NCBI GenBank assembly: GCA_002431865.1
Contig: DJEI01000003.1
Location: 1 to 10,857, forward strand
Length of the DNA: 10,857 nucleotides
Direction: 5' to 3'
Source: Lachnospiraceae bacterium UBA5902
GTDB lineage: Bacteria > Bacillota > Clostridia > Lachnospirales > Lachnospiraceae
The notes under the pieces are model-generated. The model was not told the origin of the DNA and did not search any database. It worked only from the letters and a program-made list of their open reading frames with translations. Position 1 is the stretch's first letter; each line of letters starts with the position of its first letter. A program made the translations under genes and the position numbers. Positions 1-5,554 of the stretch are shown piece after piece.

Positions 1-18
1 GAAAGACGGGTAATACAT

Positions 19-402
19 ATGAATATTTTTAGTATATTGATTCCAAAGCATACATTGACGTATTTAAATGCAAATGATACGTTGGATCAGGCAGTTGCAT
101 TTTTGCTTGGCACCACATATACGGCAATTCCGGTTGTGGATGATCAGGGACGGTATGTTGGAATTGCGAGCGAGGGCGATTTCCTGCGTGCGGTTATGGA
201 ACATGGACGCGAGAACCTTGCGAAGTACAAGGTGGAAGATATTGTCAACAAAGACGAAGGTGCCAAGGTATTAAATACCGTGGAAAAAGATGAGATTATG
301 GAAAGGATTCTGGATCGGAATTTCCTCTGTGTGGTCGATGACCGGGATTGTTTTATCGGCATTATCACACGAAAGAGTATCATTCTGTACCTGAAGAACT
401 GA
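19..402 (+). CDS. Two-CBS-domain protein, CbpB/DarB-like putative nucleotide sensor
   Basis: A 127-residue soluble protein made almost entirely of a tandem CBS pair (Bateman module). CBS1 spans about residues 10-65, with YTAIPVVD at 34-41 and an SEGDF turn at 51-55. CBS2 spans about 72-125, with FLCVVDD at 102-108 and GIITRKS at 114-120. CBS pairs bind adenine nucleotides. The stand-alone layout and the CVVDD/GIITRK style resemble CbpB/DarB-type proteins of Firmicutes, which bind cyclic di-AMP and signal to Rel or pyruvate carboxylase; that ligand is an inference here. The ATG at 19 lies almost at the window edge and only a weak purine stretch (GACGGG) precedes it, so its promoter is outside the window. 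The stop codon is one base from the next start, so it is cotranscribed with the HAD phosphatase. Family is sure, ligand is not. Confidence 0.85.
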   Translation: MNIFSILIPKHTLTYLNANDTLDQAVAFLLGTTYTAIPVVDDQGRYVGIASEGDFLRAVMEHGRENLAKYKVEDIVNKDEGAKVLNTVEKDEIMERILDRNFLCVVDDRDCFIGIITRKSIILYLKN

Positions 403-403
403 T

Positions 404-1063
404 ATGTATAAGTATGTATTTTTTGACTTGGACGGAACAATTACAGAGCCGGAGGAAGGCATCATCAATGGTGTATTGTATGCGCTCTCGAAGTTTGGGA
501 TTACGGTAGAAGACCGAACGACTTTGTATCCATATATTGGACCGCCGCTTCGGGATTCGTTCCGGGAATTTCATGGACTTTCGGAGAAAGATACGGAACA
601 GGCAGTCCTTTATTATCGGGAATATTACAGCACGAAGGGTATCTACCAAAATGGTATTATGCCGGGGATGGAAGCTGCGTTTCAGACACTTCAGGAACAT
701 GGCTGTCATCTGTATGTGGCAACATCCAAGCCGGAACTTTATGCAAAGCAGATTTTGGAACATCTGCAGTTGGATGGATATTTTGATATCATTGCAGGCA
801 GTACGTTTGATAAATCGAGGGATACGAAGGCAGCTGTGATCGAGTATTTGCTTACAAACATTGCGGCGGATCAGACAAAACCGTCGGCAGATGATATCAT
901 CATGGTTGGAGACCGGAAGTTCGATGTAATCGGTGCCAGAGCGTTTGGAATCGAGACGATCGGCGTACTGTTTGGATATGGCAGTAAAGAAGAGTTTGAA
1001 GCCTGTGATTGCAGATATCTTGCAGAGAATGCGGAAGAGATGGTGCAGATCATCCTGCAATAA
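404..1063 (+). CDS. HAD-superfamily phosphatase, phosphoglycolate phosphatase-like (Gph type)
   Basis: A 219-residue HAD subfamily IA hydrolase. Motif I is DLDGT at residues 8-12 (nucleophile Asp8, acid/base Asp10), motif II is the TS of ATSKP at 106-110, the motif III lysine is probably Lys142, and motif IV is MVGDRKFD at 167-174 with Asp170 and Asp174 binding Mg2+. The helical segment at about 15-85 is the usual cap domain. The family removes phosphate from small molecules such as phosphoglycolate, nucleoside monophosphates or sugar phosphates; the true substrate cannot be read from sequence, so no symbol is given. The start follows the CBS gene stop by one base and only a weak site (TGAAGA) precedes it, consistent with translational coupling. 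All catalytic residues are present. Confidence 0.88.
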   Translation: MYKYVFFDLDGTITEPEEGIINGVLYALSKFGITVEDRTTLYPYIGPPLRDSFREFHGLSEKDTEQAVLYYREYYSTKGIYQNGIMPGMEAAFQTLQEHGCHLYVATSKPELYAKQILEHLQLDGYFDIIAGSTFDKSRDTKAAVIEYLLTNIAADQTKPSADDIIMVGDRKFDVIGARAFGIETIGVLFGYGSKEEFEACDCRYLAENAEEMVQIILQ

Positions 1064-1156
1064 TGCATGAGAATACGGACGGTTATGCTTCTGTATGGAA
1101 TACTTGTTAATACTGTTGGGGATGATCGATGTAACACAGGAAAGAGGTTATAATAA

Positions 1157-1336
1157 ATGGATTTTCAGATTGGACAGATCATTCGAATGAAGAAGCCGCA
1201 TCCGTGTGGCGGAAATACATGGGAGATCCAGCGTGTTGGCATGGATTTCCGGTTGAAGTGCCAGACTTGTGGACATATGGTGATGATTCCAAGACGTGTG
1301 GTGGAAAAGGGCTTTCGTGGATTTGTAGAAGGATAA
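1157..1336 (+). CDS. DUF951 family small zinc-ribbon-like protein
   Basis: A 59-residue protein that a length cut-off would miss. It begins MDFQIGQIIRMKKPHPCGG and ends in a GFRGFVEG tail. Conserved features are the HPCGGNTW segment (Cys17), a CQTCGH knuckle (Cys35, Cys38, His40) and the following MVMIPRR. This is the signature of DUF951, a small Firmicutes family of unknown function; the three Cys plus a His could hold one zinc ion, which is inference. The ATG at 1157 is preceded by an AGGAAAGAGG ribosome site at 1138-1147. It lies 93 bp after the HAD gene on the same strand and ends just before an intrinsic terminator, so it is probably the last gene of this transcript or has its own weak promoter. 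Confidence 0.87.
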   Translation: MDFQIGQIIRMKKPHPCGGNTWEIQRVGMDFRLKCQTCGHMVMIPRRVVEKGFRGFVEG

Positions 1337-1339
1337 CAT

Positions 1340-1370
1340 AAAAAAGTAGAGCGGTTGTCTCTACTTTTTT
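1340..1370. terminator. Bidirectional rho-independent terminator
   Basis: A perfect 12-bp inverted repeat, A6GTAGAG and CTCTACT6, with a 7-base loop (CGGTTGT). Read on the + strand it follows the DUF951 gene and ends in a T run; read on the - strand it also ends in a T run because the left arm starts with six A. The - strand gene's TAG stop (1361-1363) lies inside the right arm, so one hairpin appears to end both convergent transcripts. Confidence 0.85.
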
Positions 1371-3667
1371 TGCTTTTCTTTCTTCGCTTTCTTTTCGATG
1401 TACAGTTTTTTATCTGCCTGTTCCAATACTTCCTCGATATCCAGATCTTTTGTACAGGCAACTTCACAGATACCGATACTCATCTCAATCCGGTATGGTT
1501 TTTGAACCATCTGATTATGGCGCTCTGTGATCTCTGCGATACGATGCTTCATGATCTTTTCATAGTTTGGAATACCAAGCAGTGCGAAAGCTACAAACTC
1601 GTCTCCGCCGAAACGGGAGATAACATCGGTATTTCGGAACGCTTCTTTTAAGATCATACCGACTTCCCGGAGAGCAAAATCACCTTCCTCATGTCCGTAT
1701 TTGTCGTTGATCATCTTAAGGTTGTCCATGTCCGCATAGAGAACAAGTACCTCGCGGTTCTGGTTCATTGGATTCTCAATGATTGTCTTGACGTAGTCTA
1801 AGAATCCCCAGCGGTTGTATAAGCCGGTCAGCTGATCGGTCTTGGAGATTTCCTTCAAGATCAGGTTATGCCTGGACATCTGTTCTAGGTTTTGTTGTAG
1901 ATGTTCACTGATTTCTTTCTGCTGCTCTAACAAAAGCATTGTCTTTAACGCGGCAGAAATATGGATGCCAAGCGATGGAACTATATTGAAATAATCAATT
2001 TCCGTATCACAGACGATCAGACCAAGCAACTGTTCCTGTGAGAACAGTGGTGCAAGAATATAGGTTCTGCGTTTATCCTGATGCATCTTTGTGTTGTTGA
2101 AAATACTGTTGATCGTTACAAGCTGTTCGTTCTTCGGTACACCGAAGGACTGGTTTTCAATCGTATAGGCACGTAACAACAGCGAATCCGGTTTGCGGAA
2201 CACTGTGTCGTGTGGATGATTGACCGGCTGCTTGAACGTATATAAGAACGAAGAGTGGATACCGATTGCACTCATATTTTTCAGGATGGATTCAAATGGA
2301 AGATCCATCAGTCTGGATTGAGACAGGTTTGCACTGATTTCGTCCACCAGATGTGTGATCTGTGTCATACTGCTGTACTGCTTCTGGTAGGTACGGAAGT
2401 TGGAGATGGAGAGCTGCTGGAACATCGATGAAAAGACATCGACAAATGCAATCCGCTTTTCAGGATCTTCAATCTGACGTTCTAGTACAAACTGTAAGGA
2501 GAATAACAAATTCACTAAAAATTCTACAGAAGTATAAGAAAAAATTGGTTGTTCAATAATTTGTGTAAAAAGTGTTTTGACATCCAGACGGTCAGTAGCA
2601 ATGTCGTTGGATGAGACCAGTTCACAGATTAAACGGAAGAAAACGGACAAATCATCCTTTAACTGGAGGATGATGTTCGTACCAGCATAAGTGCTGAACA
2701 GATAGTTCATAATATGTTTCAAAATCTCCGGGCGTTTCTGCTCGTCGAGGAGTCCAACTAATTGCAGCTTGGTTGCCAGAGAATCATAATCATAGTTCGC
2801 ACAGCCGCACGAGCAGCGGTGAATATAATGGGTTGCAACACGCTGTGCGACAGGAGCGGCGCCAGCATCTAAGAAATCCGACATATGAACAATTGCCTTG
2901 TATGCAAGTTCCGCTGCGTTTGCTTCTACGGTTGTGAGCGGCGGATTTAATGTGGACGCGTAAGGCGCATTATCGAAGCCGATTACTAAGATGTCTTTGC
3001 CAACCTTTAGTCCAAGCTTGGCAAAGATGTGATAGCCACCTTTTGCCATCTCATCGTTTGCAAATACGACGGCATCTAATTCCGGATGGGTAGAGACAAA
3101 AGCTCCGATCAGCTTTTCACTGCTGTCCTCGAAATTACCATAGACGACGTAATTTTTGTTATAAGGAATATTCTGTTCTTCCAAAACCTTCTTATAGGCA
3201 GTCAGGCGTTCCATTGCATCAATGTTTGTCTTTGGCCCGCTGACATAGCCGATGTTTTTCGCACCGTGGTCGACGATCAGATGCCGGATGCCCTGCATAA
3301 AGGCACCCTGATTATCAAAAATCATAGATGGATACCCAGGCATATCGGTGTAGAGGATGACAACCGGAATTCCAAGAAACTGTGCAAGGAATTTGCGCCG
3401 GGCATCAAGATTGACACGACAACCGATCAGTCCCATCATAATATATAGAATATCTAAGTGATTATCATTTGCAAATTGGAACAGGGTATTATACTGATAT
3501 TCGTATTGTAAATGGTCATCAGAAATAAGGGTATTATCAAGATACATACCCGGAAAGATATACATATTTGCATCGATGGCACGTGCACCAAGCTCGGCAC
3601 CTTTGACTGCCTCCGATGTGAATGGCGTATTCAAATCATTGATCAATAAACCTATATTCTTTCGCAA
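1361..3667 (-). CDS. LacI-type ligand-binding domain fused to GGDEF diguanylate cyclase
   Basis: A 768-residue cytoplasmic-looking protein without signal peptide, membrane helix or N-terminal helix-turn-helix. Residues 1-290 form a periplasmic-binding-protein-like domain of the LacI/PurR effector type (starts MRKNIGLLINDLNTPF, with VIGFDNAPYASTLNPPLTTV at 228-247) ending in a CSCGC cysteine cluster (285-289). About 300-445 is a helical linker, 450-575 looks GAF-like, 580-610 is a coiled coil, and 610-760 is the GGDEF domain: DQLTGLYNRWGF, the D-x-D-N-L-K-M-I-N-D metal/GTP site at 646-655 and GGDEF at 687-691. An RNTD I-site sits exactly five residues upstream (678-681), so product inhibition is expected. 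It should make c-di-GMP from two GTP in response to a small ligand, perhaps a sugar. The start is TTG (3665-3667) with AAGGGGG 8 nt upstream; no better in-frame start exists. Confidence 0.9.
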   Translation of the reverse strand: MRKNIGLLINDLNTPFTSEAVKGAELGARAIDANMYIFPGMYLDNTLISDDHLQYEYQYNTLFQFANDNHLDILYIMMGLIGCRVNLDARRKFLAQFLGIPVVILYTDMPGYPSMIFDNQGAFMQGIRHLIVDHGAKNIGYVSGPKTNIDAMERLTAYKKVLEEQNIPYNKNYVVYGNFEDSSEKLIGAFVSTHPELDAVVFANDEMAKGGYHIFAKLGLKVGKDILVIGFDNAPYASTLNPPLTTVEANAAELAYKAIVHMSDFLDAGAAPVAQRVATHYIHRCSCGCANYDYDSLATKLQLVGLLDEQKRPEILKHIMNYLFSTYAGTNIILQLKDDLSVFFRLICELVSSNDIATDRLDVKTLFTQIIEQPIFSYTSVEFLVNLLFSLQFVLERQIEDPEKRIAFVDVFSSMFQQLSISNFRTYQKQYSSMTQITHLVDEISANLSQSRLMDLPFESILKNMSAIGIHSSFLYTFKQPVNHPHDTVFRKPDSLLLRAYTIENQSFGVPKNEQLVTINSIFNNTKMHQDKRRTYILAPLFSQEQLLGLIVCDTEIDYFNIVPSLGIHISAALKTMLLLEQQKEISEHLQQNLEQMSRHNLILKEISKTDQLTGLYNRWGFLDYVKTIIENPMNQNREVLVLYADMDNLKMINDKYGHEEGDFALREVGMILKEAFRNTDVISRFGGDEFVAFALLGIPNYEKIMKHRIAEITERHNQMVQKPYRIEMSIGICEVACTKDLDIEEVLEQADKKLYIEKKAKKEKQKK

Positions 3668-3718
3668 AGAAAATTCCCCCTTGTTCCATAAAACAAAACG
3701 CGAACCTTATATAATTTC

Positions 3719-3746
3719 ATTATCGACATTTTAGGCGAAAATTCAA
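3719..3746 (-). promoter_or_regulatory. Sigma-A-type promoter of the GGDEF gene
   Basis: On the - strand the -35 box TTGAAT (3741-3746) is separated by 16 nt from the -10 box GATAAT (3719-3724). Transcription would start near 3711, leaving a leader of about 45 nt before the TTG start at 3667. Inferred from consensus only. Confidence 0.6.
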
Positions 3747-3756
3747 TATAATTTTC
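3737..3756. promoter_or_regulatory. Inverted repeat GAAAATT-N6-AATTTTC, candidate operator
   Basis: Perfect 7-bp arms (3737-3743 and 3750-3756) flank a 6-bp spacer. The dyad covers the -35 box of the GGDEF promoter, the position of a repressor site. The right arm also begins a 15-bp stretch (3750-3764) matching the CodY box AATTTTCWGAAAATT at 13 of 15 positions. AT-rich DNA makes chance matches likely. Confidence 0.4.
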
Positions 3757-3771
3757 AAAAAATATAAAATT

Positions 3772-3785
3772 AATAGCATGCTATT
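3772..3785. repeat. 14-bp perfect palindrome AATAGCATGCTATT
   Basis: A fully self-complementary 14-mer in the middle of the divergent region, about 25 bp upstream of the GGDEF -35 box and about 75 bp upstream of the CarD-like promoter. Its form suits a dimeric regulator. No regulator is identified. Confidence 0.4.
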
Positions 3786-3858
3786 GTGAAAAAACACAAA
3801 AAAATAGGAAATTATCTTTGCAAAAGTGCTGAAAATTCCGAGATTCAGAAAAACCGAC

Positions 3859-3887
3859 TTACGATTTGCCGGGAAAAGTGATATTAT
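3859..3887 (+). promoter_or_regulatory. Putative promoter of the CarD-like gene
   Basis: TTACGA (3859-3864) and TATTAT (3882-3887) are 17 nt apart. The -10 box is one mismatch from consensus and the -35 box is weak. The predicted leader to the GTG start at 3937 is about 43 nt. Confidence 0.5.
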
Positions 3888-3936
3888 AAATAAGTAGAAT
3901 ATAAGAGGAATTGATTAGAAAGATGGAGGCGAGAGT

Positions 3937-4437
3937 GTGTTTCATGTAGGAGATTATATCGTATATGGAAGCAATGGCATATGCCGGGTGGAGGAGATTA
4001 CGCATCCGGATATAGCGGGAAGCAATGAAGACAAATTGTATTATGTGTTAGTGCCGGAAAAGACAAGGGACAGTCGGTTGTTTTGCCCGACAGACAATAG
4101 ACGGGTAGTACTTCGCAGTGTGATCACAGCGGAGGAGGCATTTGCCCTGATGGAAGAGGTCAAGGAAATCGAACCACTGCAGGTAGAGAGTGAGCGGATG
4201 CGGGATGACAGCTACAAAAAGGCAATGAAAAGCTGCGATCTGCGCCAGTGTGTCAAGGTAATCAAGGCACTTCTGATCCGAAAAGAAGAGCGTGAGGCAC
4301 ATGGCAAGAAAGTGACGGTAACGGATGAACGGTATATGAAGCTCGCCGAGGAGGGCTTATACAGTGAGCTTTCGCTGGTTATGGGAAAAGACCGGGAAGA
4401 AATCAAAGAGAAATTTTTAGATTATTGTAAGCAATAG
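3937..4437 (+). CDS. CarD family transcriptional regulator
   Basis: A 166-residue protein. Residues 1-60 match the CarD/TRCF RNA-polymerase-interacting domain: FHVGDYIVYGSNGICRVEEI at 2-21, KLYYVLVPEK at 33-42 and an aromatic/proline strand leading to VLRSVIT at about 58-64. The remainder is helical and charged, like the DNA-contacting C-terminal domain of CarD. The family binds the RNA polymerase beta subunit and tunes open-complex stability at sigma-A promoters; which promoters this paralogue acts on is unknown. Translation starts at GTG (3937-3939), placed by GGAGG at 3925-3929 with a 7-nt spacer; the ATG inside that site (3923) is out of frame. It is divergent from the GGDEF gene and 75 bp upstream of fba, with no obvious terminator in between, so some readthrough into fba is possible. 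Confidence 0.9.
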   Translation: MFHVGDYIVYGSNGICRVEEITHPDIAGSNEDKLYYVLVPEKTRDSRLFCPTDNRRVVLRSVITAEEAFALMEEVKEIEPLQVESERMRDDSYKKAMKSCDLRQCVKVIKALLIRKEEREAHGKKVTVTDERYMKLAEEGLYSELSLVMGKDREEIKEKFLDYCKQ

Positions 4438-4462
4438 TCTTTTATTTTTTCGGATAGTATAG

Positions 4463-4468
4463 TATAAT
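4463..4468 (+). promoter_or_regulatory. Putative -10 box of the fba promoter
   Basis: A perfect TATAAT sits 44 nt before the fba start. With a 17-nt spacer the -35 would be TTTTAT (4440-4445), which is poor, so the promoter call rests mainly on the -10 box and the expected independent expression of fba. Confidence 0.5.
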
Positions 4469-4512
4469 ATGCTTATCTAGGATAAAATTAAAGAAAAATG
4501 GAGGAATTACAA

Positions 4513-5376
4513 ATGTTAGTTTCAGCTACAGAAATGTTGAAAAAGGCTAAAGCTGGTCATTATGCAGTTGGTCATTTCAACATCAATAACCTTGAGTGGA
4601 CAAAGTCAATTCTTTTAACAGCACAGGAGCTCAACTCCCCAGTTATCCTTGGTGTATCTGAGGGTGCCGGAAAGTATATGACAGGATTCAAGACAGTTGC
4701 AGCTATGGTTAAGGCTATGGACGAGGAACTTGGAATCACAGTTCCAGTAGCACTTCATTTGGATCATGGAACATACGAAGGATGTTATAAGTGTATCAAG
4801 GCTGGTTTCACATCTATCATGTTTGATGGTTCTCACTATCCATTCGAAGAGAACCTTGCTAAGTCTACAGAGCTTGTAAACGTAGCTCATCAGCTTGGTC
4901 TTTCTATCGAGTGTGAAGTTGGTTCTATCGGTGGAGAAGAAGACGGCGTTGTAGGTATGGGTGAGTGTGCAGATCCTGAAGAATGTAAGACAATCGCTGA
5001 TCTTGGCGTAGACATGCTTGCTGCAGGTATCGGTAATATCCATGGTAAGTATCCAGCAAACTGGAAGGGACTTTCTTTCGAGACACTGGATGCAATTCAG
5101 CAGAAGACGGGCGCTATGCCTCTCGTACTTCACGGTGGTACAGGTATTCCTGCTGATATGATCAAGAAGGCAATTAGACTTGGTGTATCTAAGATCAACG
5201 TAAATACAGAGTGTCAGCTTTCATTCCAGGAAGCTACAAGAAAGTACATTGAAGCTGGTAAGGACCTCGAGGGTAAGGGATTTGATCCACGTAAGCTCCT
5301 TGCACCTGGTGCAGAAGCTATCAAGGCAACAGTAAAAGAGAAGATGGAACTTTTCGGATCTGTTGGTAAGGCATAA
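4513..5376 (+). CDS. fba: Class II fructose-1,6-bisphosphate aldolase
   Basis: A 287-residue zinc-dependent aldolase that splits fructose-1,6-bisphosphate into dihydroxyacetone phosphate and glyceraldehyde-3-phosphate in glycolysis and runs in reverse in gluconeogenesis. The TIM barrel carries HLDHG at 82-86 (base Asp84, zinc ligand His85), ECEVGSIGG at 133-141, NIHGKY at 175-180 (zinc ligand His177), LHGGTG at 206-211 (zinc ligand His207) and the phosphate-binding KINVNT at 227-232. Length and motifs are complete for the family. The frame could start at ATG 4498, but GGAGG at 4500-4504 lies inside that extension and is 8 nt from the ATG at 4513, so 4513 is chosen. Codon usage (GCT, GGT, CTT, AAG) differs from neighbours and fits a highly expressed gene. 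It is followed by its own terminator. Confidence 0.96.
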   Translation: MLVSATEMLKKAKAGHYAVGHFNINNLEWTKSILLTAQELNSPVILGVSEGAGKYMTGFKTVAAMVKAMDEELGITVPVALHLDHGTYEGCYKCIKAGFTSIMFDGSHYPFEENLAKSTELVNVAHQLGLSIECEVGSIGGEEDGVVGMGECADPEECKTIADLGVDMLAAGIGNIHGKYPANWKGLSFETLDAIQQKTGAMPLVLHGGTGIPADMIKKAIRLGVSKINVNTECQLSFQEATRKYIEAGKDLEGKGFDPRKLLAPGAEAIKATVKEKMELFGSVGKA

Positions 5377-5406
5377 TCAGTAACTTCTTTAAAAAGACTA
5401 GATGCG

Positions 5407-5439
5407 AGTCGCTCTACATCATGTAGGGCGACTTTTTTT
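5407..5439 (+). terminator. Rho-independent terminator after fba
   Basis: A long GC-containing hairpin with arms AGTCGCTCTACAT and ATGTAGGGCGACT (one T-G wobble, tight loop around 5418-5422) runs straight into seven T. It isolates fba from the defence operon downstream. Confidence 0.9.
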
Positions 5440-5463
5440 CGACGTTTTTCTTCTGTATTTCTC

Positions 5464-5501
5464 TTGTTTCCTTTGTCTGCATGTATTATAATTATTATAA
5501 T
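5464..5501 (+). promoter_or_regulatory. Two tandem overlapping promoters of the jet operon
   Basis: Promoter A is TTGTTT (5464-5469), 17 nt, TATAAT (5487-5492). Promoter B is TTGTCT (5473-5478), 17 nt, TATAAT (5496-5501). Both have perfect -10 boxes and optimal spacing and are offset by exactly 9 bp, because the 9-mer TATAATTAT is repeated back to back (5487-5495, 5496-5504). The leader to jetA is about 50 nt. Confidence 0.65.
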
Positions 5502-5554
5502 TATGCGGCAGTATGCCCATTTATGTAAACTGCTGCTGAACCAGGAGAAAACGC

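Larger units (their letters stand above)
3668..3936. other. AT-rich divergent intergenic region
   Basis: This 269-bp stretch separates the divergently transcribed GGDEF and CarD-like genes. I see no coding potential. It holds one promoter for each direction, a dyad overlapping the GGDEF promoter, and a central 14-bp palindrome, each listed separately. Confidence 0.8.

Noticed and set aside
380..1060. 226-codon - strand frame
   Set aside because: It is antisense to the HAD gene, which has all catalytic motifs in the right order; the antisense product is Cys/Arg/Ile-rich without a family.
1064..1156. Possible promoter for the DUF951 gene (TTGTTA at 1104-1109)
   Set aside because: No acceptable -10 box lies 16-18 nt downstream, so readthrough from the HAD gene is equally likely.
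4498..4512. Upstream ATG extending fba by five codons
   Set aside because: The extension contains the GGAGG site that serves the ATG at 4513, and family members start at the MLVSATEML position.
4615..5133. 172-codon open frame on the - strand
   Set aside because: It is antisense to fba, has no recognisable domain or ribosome site, and its length comes from the biased codon use of fba.
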